Source: an uncultured Eubacteriales bacterium (lineage in GTDB: Bacteria > Bacillota > Clostridia > Lachnospirales > Anaerotignaceae). Taken from it: a stretch of DNA of 17,435 nucleotides. The stretch lies in assembly GCA_902406135.1 (NCBI GenBank), contig CABPCX010000008.1, positions 1-17,435 of the forward strand. Direction: 5' to 3'. The position numbers and the translations under genes are program-made. Within the stretch, counting starts at the first letter, position 1. Every line of letters begins with the position of its first letter. Positions 7,457 through 14,079 of this stretch are shown here, one piece after another. The notes beneath the pieces were generated by a model. It searched no databases. It had not been told where the DNA came from and saw nothing but the letters and a program-made list of their open reading frames with translations.

Positions 7457-8116
7457 TTAATCGTTAAGACAGGCACTGATTTTTTTAAGTGCCTTTTTTT
7501 CTATTCTTGAAACATAGGAACGTGATATTCCAAGCATTGCTGCTATTTCTCTCTGGGTTATTTCTTCTCCGCCGTAAATGGCATATCTCATTTTTATTAT
7601 TTCTCTTTCGCGCTCATCCAGTACTTCTTCTATTTTTTGTATCATACGCATTATATCTATTCTGTCACTGACTTCATCAGGGACCGGGTCATCATCGGAT
7701 TTGACCATATCCATTACGGTTATTTCGTTTCCGTCAAAGTCATGGCCTACCGGGTCCTGGAGAAACATATCATTGCTGTATTTTTTTGAACTTCTTATAT
7801 ACATTAATATTTCATTTTCTATACACCTTGCGGCATAGGTCGCAAGCCTTACGTTTTTATCAGCATTGAATGAATCTATTCCCTTTATAAGGCCTATGGT
7901 GCCTATAGAAATAATATCATCAAAATCAACCGAAGCTATCCTTCCCGATGATGTATATTTTTTAGCCACATGGGCCACAAGTCTCAAATTATGCTCGATA
8001 AGTATATTTCTGGCGTCAGTATCTCCGTTTTTATATTTTTCAATGCATTCTGATTCTTCTTCTTCGCTAAGTGGTTTTGGGAAAGATGCGCATGTTCCAC
8101 GTAAGAAAGAGGACAA
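7457..8116 (-). CDS. sigK: Late mother-cell sporulation sigma factor SigK
   Basis: A 219-residue sigma-70-family factor that directs RNA polymerase to late mother-cell (coat, cortex, lysis) genes during sporulation. FPKPLSEEEE and ARNILIEHNLRLVAHVAKKY start regions 1.2/2.1. IISIGTIGLIKGIDSF and LATYAARCIENEILMYIR are regions 2.2-2.4. REREIIKMRYA and ITQREIAAMLGISRSYVSRI are region 4 with its HTH. These match SigK more closely than SigE or SigF. The start is TTG 8116, with GAGGGGTGA just upstream. A TAA lies immediately before that TTG in frame, so the roughly 20-residue hydrophobic pro-sequence of Bacillus SigK cannot be encoded. The coding frame is continuous, with no skin-type insertion. 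A sigma-K-like promoter precedes it. Confidence 0.93.
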   Translation of the reverse strand: MSSFLRGTCASFPKPLSEEEESECIEKYKNGDTDARNILIEHNLRLVAHVAKKYTSSGRIASVDFDDIISIGTIGLIKGIDSFNADKNVRLATYAARCIENEILMYIRSSKKYSNDMFLQDPVGHDFDGNEITVMDMVKSDDDPVPDEVSDRIDIMRMIQKIEEVLDEREREIIKMRYAIYGGEEITQREIAAMLGISRSYVSRIEKKALKKISACLND

Positions 8117-8148
8117 TTAAATTCACCCCTCAAAGCGGCGGTCTTTTA

Positions 8149-8177
8149 TATTCTATGCTTCATATACCAAAATGGTG
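8149..8177 (-). promoter_or_regulatory. Sigma-K/sigma-E-type sporulation promoter of sigK
   Basis: On the minus strand CACC (8177-8174) is followed after 16 bases by CATAGAATA (8157-8149), preceded by G. This fits the Bacillus sigma-K pattern (mACm, about 16 bases, gCATAnnnTA) and also resembles sigma-E -10 elements. It lies about 33 bases before the TTG start and suggests autoregulation. Confidence 0.6.
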
Positions 8178-8239
8178 CAGAATTTTTTATTTTTTCAAAT
8201 AAATATATTCAAGGTTTTTATATTATTTTAAAAAATATA

Positions 8240-8291
8240 TTGAAAATCAATTTAATTGCCCTTACTATCTTATCATCAGGCCTGATAGTAA
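8240..8291 (+). promoter_or_regulatory. Promoter and operator-like dyads of the GyrI-like gene
   Basis: TTGAAA (8240-8245) and TACTAT (8263-8268) are 17 bases apart. The perfect palindrome-with-spacer ATTGAAAATCAAT covers the -35 (8239-8251). A perfect 8-bp inverted repeat TTACTATC (8262-8269) / GATAGTAA (8284-8291) covers the -10 and start region. Regulator binding there would block transcription. The rest of 8178-8239 is AT-rich with nothing recognised. Confidence 0.45.
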
Positions 8292-8317
8292 AAATAATTA
8301 TATTGGAGGGCATAAAT

Positions 8318-8752
8318 TTGAAAATAGAAAACTTTGAAAATATAACAATCGGATATATGCGCAGAATAGGAAAATACGGTTATGAAAATACATTGTTGAT
8401 GGAAAAATTTAAAAACCATCTGAAATAACACAATCTTTTTAATGATAATACAGTTATATTAGGAATAGCTTTAGATGACCCTAAAACAACGGCTCCCGGT
8501 AACCTCAGATATGATGTTGGAGTTATTATAAATGAAAATAACAACATAAATCTGGACACAAGAAAAATAGATTCCGGAAAATATGCTGTCTTTGAAATCC
8601 CCCACACTGTTGAGGCTGTCTCCGATTTCTGGCAAAATATAGGGAACCTTTTGTCATCATTGCCGGCAGATTTTAAAAAACCTATTATAGAAAGATATTC
8701 GGCGCAAAAAATATCCCAGCATTTATGTGAATTCTGCATACCGCTTAAGTAA
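8318..8752 (+). pseudogene. GyrI-like effector-binding domain protein with in-frame TAA
   Basis: Read through, this is a 144-residue stand-alone GyrI-like (AraC effector-binding / SOUL-type fold) protein: FENITIGYMRRIGKYGYEN, then TVILGIALDDPKTTAPGNLR, YDVGVII, KIDSGKYAVFEIPHT, and the family ending CEFCIPLK. TAA at 8426-8428 interrupts the frame after HLK, and the frame continues in register for 107 more codons. The 3' part has no start codon with a ribosome site, so the product is probably lost. The start is TTG 8318 with GGAGGG (8305-8310), seven bases upstream. Relatives bind small hydrophobic or cationic compounds, alone or fused to AraC/MerR regulators. A strong terminator follows one base after the stop. 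A single base change in a Lys or Glu codon would explain the stop. Confidence 0.8.
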
Positions 8753-8753
8753 T

Positions 8754-8788
8754 AAAAAAACCTTCCGCTTTTTATGCGGAAGGTTTTT
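8754..8788. terminator. Bidirectional terminator
   Basis: A perfect stem CCTTCCGC (8761-8768) / GCGGAAGG (8776-8783) with a seven-base loop, flanked by seven A and five T. It ends the GyrI-like gene from the left and the larA operon from the right. Confidence 0.93.
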
Positions 8789-8789
8789 C

Positions 8790-8975
8790 TTATATTTGCT
8801 TGTTTACATATCTGTATTCGTTTCTGTATCTGAAATAATGACAGTCTCCTATGTTTCCTGTGACAAAGTCATACATTTCGTCTTCGTCAAGCTCCATATC
8901 GCAGTAGTAATAGTCATATTCATCATCATACAGATAATATTCACACATTTCACAGTTTGACTTGATTTGTTTCAT
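8790..8975 (-). CDS. DUF6472-type small Cys protein
   Basis: A 61-residue, strongly acidic, Tyr-rich protein with NCEMCEYY near the N-terminus, a YYYCDMELDEDEMYDF centre and NIGDCHYFRY near the C-terminus. This spacing of four cysteines (C-x2-C, C, C) matches the DUF6472 family, which is common in Clostridia and probably binds metal, but has no known function. ATG 8975 is chosen because AAAGGG lies just upstream; an in-frame TTG at 8996 overlaps the preceding gene. It is the last gene of the DUF134-larA-nifX operon, 14 bases after the nifX-like stop, and is followed by the terminator. The link to the racemase is positional only. Confidence 0.72.
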   Translation of the reverse strand: MKQIKSNCEMCEYYLYDDEYDYYYCDMELDEDEMYDFVTGNIGDCHYFRYRNEYRYVNKQI

Positions 8976-8989
8976 TTTATCGCCCTTTA

Positions 8990-9400
8990 TCAGCAATTAT
9001 GTCCGCCGCAGTGATGTTCTCCGCATCCGTGGCTTCCACAGTCTCCGCCGTGGCCGTGTTCATGCTCGTGATGAGCACATTCAATGTCAGGATTATATAC
9101 AAGATTTCCGGCAATATATGCCTTTACAGCTTCGTCAGCAGAACCGCTTACTCCGCCAAGAAGAGTGATGCCTGCCTCAGCAAGGGCATTTTTAGCTCCT
9201 CCGCCTATTCCTCCGCAGATAAGTGTGTTTACTCCTCTTTCCTGTAAAAACTGAGCAAGAGCACCGTGTCCGCTGCCGTTTGTATCAACAACTTCACTGT
9301 TCTTTATTTCGTTTCCTTCTGTTTCATAAATTTTGAACTGTTCCGTATGTCCAAAATGCTGAAATATATTTCCGTTTTCGTAAGTTACTGCTATCTTCAT
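8990..9400 (-). CDS. NifX/NifB-type iron-molybdenum cofactor-binding-like protein with His/Cys tail
   Basis: A 136-residue protein. Residues 1-104 form the dinitrogenase iron-molybdenum cofactor domain (ribonuclease H-like fold): MKIAVTYENGNIFQHFGH at the start, GHGALAQFLQERGV, and LICGGIGGGAKNAL with Cys62. The tail (108-136) contains nine His and five Cys, which points to metal binding or storage. Family members in non-diazotrophs carry iron-sulfur or metal clusters of poorly known use, and no nif genes are present here. GGAGG precedes ATG 9400, and the gene starts 14 bases after the larA stop. Because LarA needs a nickel-pincer cofactor, a nickel-handling role is an attractive inference, but the tail could equally bind zinc, iron or copper. 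Confidence 0.85.
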   Translation of the reverse strand: MKIAVTYENGNIFQHFGHTEQFKIYETEGNEIKNSEVVDTNGSGHGALAQFLQERGVNTLICGGIGGGAKNALAEAGITLLGGVSGSADEAVKAYIAGNLVYNPDIECAHHEHEHGHGGDCGSHGCGEHHCGGHNC

Positions 9401-9414
9401 AATATTACCTCCAT

Positions 9415-10692
9415 TTATTCTTTTACAATAACCGAAACTCCATCGGGAATGACGGTCACCTTATAGTTATCATTATTAATAATGGCTACGGCTTTATTCA
9501 TAGCTTCTTCAATTGAATGGGCAGGTATCATACTCATATCTTCCACAAGTTCATCGGGTGCGTCTGATACGAATATAACCTTTGCCTTGAGCATTACTCT
9601 GGCAAGTATCTGTGACTGCCACTGGTCAACTATGGTGTCTTCAGGCTTTCTGTCAAGGAATGACTGCATAAGTTTATTTATATCCTTTTCATTTTTAAAT
9701 GTGGAATGGAAAGATTCGCCGCCATGTCCGTCGTCAGCCTTAGAAAGCATTATTATTACTCCGCCTTCTTTTACTGTAGCTTCTGCGGCTGTCATTCCCT
9801 TAACTGACTGATATATGTTCTGGTCAAGGGGATATCCTCCGTTTGTAGATACCGCTATATCCGCAGGAACCGCTTTTACTTCACATTTTGAAAGAAGGAA
9901 TTCTCTTCCCGCTCTATGTGCCAGGTCACAGTCACCTGCAACGGCATATATGGGCTCATGTTCCGCATCAATTACAACATTCACAATAAAGTCAAGTCTT
10001 GCAGCACGTGCCGCATAAAGCATATCATTGTGAATGGGGTTTCCTTCGATTATTCCTGTTCTTGCATAGGGGCTTGCTATAAAAGCTGAGTTATGGTTAT
10101 ACATAACTGTTTCTCTGCTGGCAACTCCGGGAAGTATGCTCTTTCTTCCGCCTGAGAATCCTGCAAAGAAGTGGGGCTCTATAAATCCTTCGGCTACCAC
10201 AAGGTCAGCTTCCGCAACAAGTCTGTTTATAATAAGTTTTCCGCCTGAGGGCAGTTTTCCGATATATACAAGATTGTTTCCGTCATCACAGTCATGTACG
10301 ACTATTTTTTCACGGCTGCATATCTTTTCTCCGTATTTTCCGATAAGTTCTTCCTTTGTTGTTGCTCTGTGCAGTCCTGTTGACACAAGGATTGTTATTT
10401 CTGCGTCCGGATTGCCTTTTCTTATTTCTTCAAGTATTACAGGCATAATGATATGGCTGGGAACAGGTCTTGTATGGTCAGAAGATATTACAACTATTTT
10501 CTTTTTTCCTTCTGCCATATCTTTAAGTCTGGGTGTTCCTATGGGCTTTTCAACAGCTTCTCTTACAAGCTCCTCCCCACTTTTGCCGGGGTCATAGTCA
10601 TGGATCTTTGAAACAAGAACTCCTCCAAGATGATCCTCTTCAACCTTTAATACCATTTTTTCTTTTCCATAGGGAAGTTTAAACTCTCTCAC
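9415..10692 (-). CDS. larA: LarA-family nickel-dependent 2-hydroxyacid racemase
   Basis: A 425-residue LarA-family enzyme. In Lactobacillus plantarum LarA racemises D- and L-lactate using a nickel-pincer nucleotide covalently bound to Lys184, with nickel held by His200 and with His108 and His174 in catalysis. By my count all four fall at the same numbers here: GLHR (His108), EPHFFAGFSGGRKS (His174, Lys184) and MYNH (His200). SSDHTRPVP (70-78) is the other signature. The start is GTG 10692, six bases after AAAGGAGG; the gene begins 12 bases after the DUF134 stop. The cofactor-making genes larB, larC and larE are not in the window. Paralogues act on malate, hydroxyglutarate or aromatic hydroxyacids, so lactate is only one candidate substrate. 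Confidence 0.88.
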   Translation of the reverse strand: MREFKLPYGKEKMVLKVEEDHLGGVLVSKIHDYDPGKSGEELVREAVEKPIGTPRLKDMAEGKKKIVVISSDHTRPVPSHIIMPVILEEIRKGNPDAEITILVSTGLHRATTKEELIGKYGEKICSREKIVVHDCDDGNNLVYIGKLPSGGKLIINRLVAEADLVVAEGFIEPHFFAGFSGGRKSILPGVASRETVMYNHNSAFIASPYARTGIIEGNPIHNDMLYAARAARLDFIVNVVIDAEHEPIYAVAGDCDLAHRAGREFLLSKCEVKAVPADIAVSTNGGYPLDQNIYQSVKGMTAAEATVKEGGVIIMLSKADDGHGGESFHSTFKNEKDINKLMQSFLDRKPEDTIVDQWQSQILARVMLKAKVIFVSDAPDELVEDMSMIPAHSIEEAMNKAVAIINNDNYKVTVIPDGVSVIVKE

Positions 10693-10704
10693 AAATTTCC
10701 TCCT

Positions 10705-11049
10705 TTATATGTTCTGAGACTGTTTTTTACGGCAAAATCCACATTTTCCCGTACTTTCTTCACAGAGGATATAGTCACCGCCTTCAACCTTTAAAGCCTT
10801 GCCTTTTACAAGACATTCAGCCAGCTTAGTCCTTGCGCTGTTATATATGGACTGTGCCGTAGTCCTTGACACGTTCATACTTTTTGCACATTCTTCCTGA
10901 CTGAGCTTTTCAAGGTCAATGAGCCTTACAGCCTCATATTCATCAATACTCATAAAAAGTGTATCCGTAACAGCCTTATTGTCTGTCGGAGCAAAACTAT
11001 AATTTTCAGGTAATGAGCATATTCTGCGTCTTTTACATGGCCTTGGCAT
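10705..11049 (-). CDS. DUF134 helix-turn-helix protein, candidate operon regulator
   Basis: A 114-residue protein beginning MPRPCKRRRICSLPEN, the hallmark start of DUF134. A sigma-70 region 4-like HTH follows (LSQEECAKSMNVSRTTAQSIYNS, about residues 49-71). The C-terminal part has Cys96 and CGFC (103-106), a possible metal or redox site. The frame is open further upstream, but GGAGG seven bases before ATG 11049 and the family start fix the N-terminus. It is the first gene of the larA operon. DUF134 genes often adjoin NifX-like genes in other genomes; here LarA lies between them. The promoter just upstream carries two copies of a palindromic element, so autoregulation in response to a metal or redox cue is a reasonable inference. 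Confidence 0.82.
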   Translation of the reverse strand: MPRPCKRRRICSLPENYSFAPTDNKAVTDTLFMSIDEYEAVRLIDLEKLSQEECAKSMNVSRTTAQSIYNSARTKLAECLVKGKALKVEGGDYILCEESTGKCGFCRKKQSQNI

Positions 11050-11065
11050 ATATACCCTCCTTTCT

Positions 11066-11122
11066 TTACTGGCATATGCCATTTACTATCCGCAGTATAT
11101 CACCATTACTGGCATATGTCAA
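11066..11122 (-). promoter_or_regulatory. Promoter of the DUF134-larA operon with twin operators
   Basis: On the minus strand TTGACA (11122-11117) and TATACT (11099-11094) are 17 bases apart, an excellent sigma-A promoter. TTACTGGCATATGYCA occurs twice in direct orientation (11066-11081 and 11106-11121), exactly 40 bp apart. The cores are TGGCATATGCCA (perfect palindrome, 11070-11081) and TGGCATATGTCA (11110-11121). One core overlaps the -35; the other lies just downstream of the predicted start. Confidence 0.75.
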
Positions 11123-11163
11123 TAATTCTTTATTTAGAATATAATTAAATCGACTTAATAAAT

Positions 11164-11191
11164 AAAAAAGTGCAGATTTTATCATCTGCAC
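11164..11191 (-). terminator. Terminator of the hydrolase-DUF3795 operon
   Basis: A perfect 8-bp stem GTGCAGAT (11170-11177) / ATCTGCAC (11184-11191) with a six-base loop. On the minus strand it is followed by TTTTTT (11169-11164) and starts two bases after the DUF3795 stop codon. Confidence 0.88.
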
Positions 11192-11193
11192 AT

Positions 11194-11745
11194 TTATTTT
11201 TTGTTCTTTCTTAATTTCAGTGAAATTCCCTTTTCAGCAGCAGTTTCTTTTATTATCCTGGCTGCTTCTGCTGCCTTTTTCTTAAGAGGCATATCGTTTT
11301 TAACCTGATTTTCTATGCTTAAAACAGCGTTATAAAGTGATTCTTCATCTAAAAGATTTACTGCTGTACAAAACATACTCTTTCTGCACCCGTCATTGTA
11401 ATTTTCCAAAAGCTTATCCAGTACAGCCTTTTTTCTGTCAATTATACTTTTATATTCATCTATGCCCTTTGTTTTTGCGTATTCTGCATCTTTAAAAATA
11501 TTTAGATAAGTCATAAAACTGTCTGTTTCGGAAACACCTGCATATTTTTCACAGGGATATTCCATACATTCAAAACAGAATTCTCCAACTTTTCTTTCTA
11601 TAGCACATCTGATTTTAGCACAGGACTGATGCCCCTCTCCTCCTCCGCAGCCAGGACAGCCGTTTTCCATATTGTGCATCGGGCAAAGAGCACAGTTAAG
11701 GCCGCAAAGCGAAAACCAAGTATTTTCTCTTCTATAGTTCTTCAT
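11194..11745 (-). CDS. DUF3795 cysteine-rich protein
   Basis: A 183-residue cytoplasmic protein. Ten cysteines lie in the first 65 residues, in the DUF3795 pattern: LCGLNCALCPM (Cys14, 18, 21), NGCPGCGG (30, 33), then CAKIRC (42, 47) and CFECMEYPC (57, 60, 65). The region is probably a zinc or iron-sulfur module. The rest is helical and Lys-rich, with a basic end (KLRKNKK). The ATG has GGTGG upstream and begins 11 bases after the hydrolase stop, so the two genes are co-transcribed. The family is widespread in anaerobes and has no firmly established function. The family identification is good. Confidence 0.85.
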   Translation of the reverse strand: MKNYRRENTWFSLCGLNCALCPMHNMENGCPGCGGGEGHQSCAKIRCAIERKVGEFCFECMEYPCEKYAGVSETDSFMTYLNIFKDAEYAKTKGIDEYKSIIDRKKAVLDKLLENYNDGCRKSMFCTAVNLLDEESLYNAVLSIENQVKNDMPLKKKAAEAARIIKETAAEKGISLKLRKNKK

Positions 11746-11756
11746 ATATCCACCAC

Positions 11757-12674
11757 TTATATTTCGGCCGCGTACTTTACAATAATATCAAGTATTTTCT
11801 GATAGCTGAAACCTTCAAAGGACAATACGCTTATGACAGTATCCTTCTTAGGCATAACCAGACAGTACTGACCATAATTTCCATAGCATAAAAACGTATC
11901 CTCAATGGGTGTCATCCAAAACTGATAGCCGTATCCGCAGTTAAGGCACTCTGAGCCAAAGTTTCCCGGGCTTTCGGTATGTTTTACGGTTGCTTCCTCA
12001 AGATATTTTCTCGGTACAATGCGCTTTCCGTTATACTCTCCGTATCTCAGCAGCATTTCGCCAAAACGTCCCAGCTCGTCAATGTTAATATAAAGCCCGT
12101 TTGCCGCATGAACATGTCCCTTAGGGCAAAGGGTCCAGTCGGGATTTCCTATATCAAGGGGTTCAAAAAGTCTGTACCTCAAATACTCAAGAAGATTTAC
12201 TCCTGCCCTTTTTTCAATAAGGCAGCTTAATATATATGTATTAAAATTGCTGTATAAAAATCTTTCACCGGGAGCATGGTCAAATTCAGCATTGAAGAAA
12301 TACTCTATCCAGTCCTTTACCACATATCTTGCCGCACCGTCGGCAAAAAACAGCGGCTTAGCCAGTCCCGTTGTCATAGTAAGCAGATGCTCAACCTTTG
12401 TATCAAGCAGGTTTTCCGAAGCATTTTTTGGAACATATTCCGAAAATGCATCACATATCTTTTCGTCTTTGCTTATAAGGCCTTCTTCAAGGGCAATGCC
12501 CGCTCCCGCTGAAACAAAGCTCTTGCTGACGGAAAAAGCATTAAGCCTTGTCTTATTAACCGCTCTTTTAAACTCGTCCTTTATTTCTCCGCCCTGCCTC
12601 AGCTGTGCATAAAGAATATGAAGTCCTTCATCTTCCGCTTCCTTTAAAATCCTGCTCAAAACAGTGTTTTCCAT
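11757..12674 (-). CDS. Beta-lactamase-fold serine hydrolase
   Basis: A 305-residue protein of the class C beta-lactamase / penicillin-binding / esterase superfamily. The nucleophile motif is FSVSKS (Ser48-x-x-Lys51), followed by HLLTMTTGL and the second motif YSN (Tyr141-Ser-Asn143), with HAANGLYINIDELGRF in the region of domain closure. No signal peptide is visible, so a cytoplasmic esterase or peptidase is more likely than secreted antibiotic resistance. The frame is open 24 codons further upstream, but AAGGGTGTG before ATG 12674 and the promoter at 12709-12738 exclude that extension. It heads a two-gene operon with DUF3795. The substrate is unknown. Confidence 0.85.
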   Translation of the reverse strand: MENTVLSRILKEAEDEGLHILYAQLRQGGEIKDEFKRAVNKTRLNAFSVSKSFVSAGAGIALEEGLISKDEKICDAFSEYVPKNASENLLDTKVEHLLTMTTGLAKPLFFADGAARYVVKDWIEYFFNAEFDHAPGERFLYSNFNTYILSCLIEKRAGVNLLEYLRYRLFEPLDIGNPDWTLCPKGHVHAANGLYINIDELGRFGEMLLRYGEYNGKRIVPRKYLEEATVKHTESPGNFGSECLNCGYGYQFWMTPIEDTFLCYGNYGQYCLVMPKKDTVISVLSFEGFSYQKILDIIVKYAAEI

Positions 12675-12708
12675 TTGACCACACCCTTTCTTATAATATG
12701 TTTGATTT

Positions 12709-12738
12709 ATTATATCATAGGCAATATTTATTTTACAA
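12709..12738 (-). promoter_or_regulatory. Promoter of the hydrolase operon
   Basis: On the minus strand TTGTAA (12738-12733) and TATAAT (12714-12709) are 18 bases apart, with an extended -10 TGA at 12717-12715. Its -35 overlaps that of the divergent malic enzyme promoter. Confidence 0.6.
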
Positions 12739-12760
12739 ATTCTCAAATTTAAATTATCAT
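12732..12760 (+). promoter_or_regulatory. Promoter of the malic enzyme gene
   Basis: TTTACA (12732-12737) and TATCAT (12755-12760) are 17 bases apart, giving a leader of about 20 bases before the AAAGGAGG ribosome site (12774-12781). Confidence 0.55.
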
Positions 12761-12787
12761 ATAAATAAAAAACAAAGGAGGAGTTTT

Positions 12788-13960
12788 ATGGATTACGCTA
12801 AAGAAGCCCTTAAAATGCATCGTGAATGGAAGGGAAAATTAAGTGTCGTTCCCAAAATGAGTATAAAGGATAAAAATGACCTTTCCATCGCCTATACCCC
12901 CGGTGTAGCTCAGCCCTGTCTTGAAATTCAAAAGGACAAAGACTTAAGCTATGAGCTTACAGGACGCTGGAATACCGTTGCGGTAGTAACCGACGGTACA
13001 GCCGTACTTGGTCTTGGTGATATCGGACCCGAAGCCGGTATGCCTGTTATGGAAGGAAAATGTGTGCTTTTTAAAGAATTCGGAGGAGTAGATGCCATTC
13101 CTCTTTGCATACGTTCAAAGGAAGTTGACAAAATCGTTGAGACCGTATCTCTCCTTGCCGGAAGCTTTGGCGGAGTTAATCTTGAAGATATATCCTCTCC
13201 CAGATGCTTTGAAATAGAAAGACGTCTCAAGGAATGCTGTGATATTCCCATATTCCACGATGACCAGCATGGTACCGCCGTTGTAACCCTTGCGGCCCTT
13301 ATAAACGCCCTTAAAATAGTCGGAAAGGATATAAAAGACATAAAAGTAGTTATAAGCGGAGCAGGAGCCGCAGGTGTAGCCATTATAAAACTGCTTATGT
13401 CCGTAGGCCTTAAAAACGTTATTATGTGCGACAGCAAAGGAATAATTTACAAAGGAAGAGACAGGCTGAATGAGATAACAACTCAAATGGCCGAGATAAC
13501 AAATACGGAACTTGTTAAAGGAACTCTTGCCGACGCTATGAAAGGCGCTGACGTATTTATAGGCGCATCCGCTCCCGGTATCGTAACGGAAGATATGGTT
13601 AAGTCCATGGCCGATAAACCCATACTTTTCCCCATGGCAAATCCTGTGCCCGAAATAATGCCCGATCTGGCAATAAAAGCAGGAGCTGCCGTTGTAGGTA
13701 CAGGCCGAAGCGATTTCCCTAATCAGATAAATAATGTGCTTGCTTTTCCTGCCATATTCCGCGGTGCATTGGATGTACGCGCTTCCGACATTAACGATGA
13801 TATGAAGACTGCGGCTGCCTATGCCCTTGCAAGTCTTATATCAGATGAAGAGCTTTCTGCGGAATACATTATTCCCAAGCCCTTTGACCCCAGAGTAAAA
13901 GACGCTGTTGCAACAGCTGTTATGGAGGCCGCAAGAAAAAGCGGAGTTGCAAGAATCTAA
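12788..13960 (+). CDS. NAD(P)-dependent malic enzyme, decarboxylating
   Basis: A 390-residue short-form bacterial malic enzyme, converting malate to pyruvate and CO2 with reduction of NAD(P)+ in the cytoplasm. AYTPGVAQPCLEI carries the catalytic Tyr36. MEGKCVLFKEFGGVDA carries the base Lys91. NLEDISSPRCFEIE and FHDDQHGTAVV carry the metal-binding acidic residues. GAGAAGVAII (191-200) is the Rossmann nucleotide loop, and PNQINNVLAFPAIFRGALD lies near the end. ATG 12788 with AAAGGAGGAG just before it is clearly the start; the frame upstream is open only by chance. No phosphotransacetylase domain is fused at the C-terminus. The gene is alone on its strand and ends before two hairpins. The cofactor preference cannot be settled by eye. 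Confidence 0.95.
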   Translation: MDYAKEALKMHREWKGKLSVVPKMSIKDKNDLSIAYTPGVAQPCLEIQKDKDLSYELTGRWNTVAVVTDGTAVLGLGDIGPEAGMPVMEGKCVLFKEFGGVDAIPLCIRSKEVDKIVETVSLLAGSFGGVNLEDISSPRCFEIERRLKECCDIPIFHDDQHGTAVVTLAALINALKIVGKDIKDIKVVISGAGAAGVAIIKLLMSVGLKNVIMCDSKGIIYKGRDRLNEITTQMAEITNTELVKGTLADAMKGADVFIGASAPGIVTEDMVKSMADKPILFPMANPVPEIMPDLAIKAGAAVVGTGRSDFPNQINNVLAFPAIFRGALDVRASDINDDMKTAAAYALASLISDEELSAEYIIPKPFDPRVKDAVATAVMEAARKSGVARI

Positions 13961-13990
13961 TAAATATTTACAATACCATATATAAACCAA

Positions 13991-14062
13991 ACGACCCGGC
14001 TGCTTAACCTATTTAAACAACCGGGTCGTAATCTCAAACACAGCTTTTCGTTCTGCTGTGTT
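13991..14062. terminator. Pair of hairpins between convergent genes
   Basis: The first stem is ACGACCCGG (13991-13999) / CCGGGTCGT (14021-14029) with a long AT-rich loop. The second is AACACAGC (14037-14044) / GCTGTGTT (14055-14062) with a ten-base loop. They lie between the malic enzyme and the convergent P-loop gene and probably end both transcripts, although neither has a strong T tract. Confidence 0.55.
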
Positions 14063-14079
14063 ACTTATTCGATTTTATA

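Noticed and set aside
11757..12674. Beta-lactamase, and with the BlaI gene a resistance locus
   Set aside because: It has no signal peptide, lies 9 kb from the BlaI operon on the other strand, and the fold includes many esterases and peptidases.
12675..12746. Hydrolase extended by 24 residues upstream
   Set aside because: It would begin upstream of its own promoter -10, and ATG 12674 has a good ribosome site.
12605..12787. Malic enzyme extended by 61 residues upstream
   Set aside because: The extra part crosses both divergent promoters and the start of the hydrolase gene. ATG 12788 has a perfect AAAGGAGGAG and the family N-terminus.
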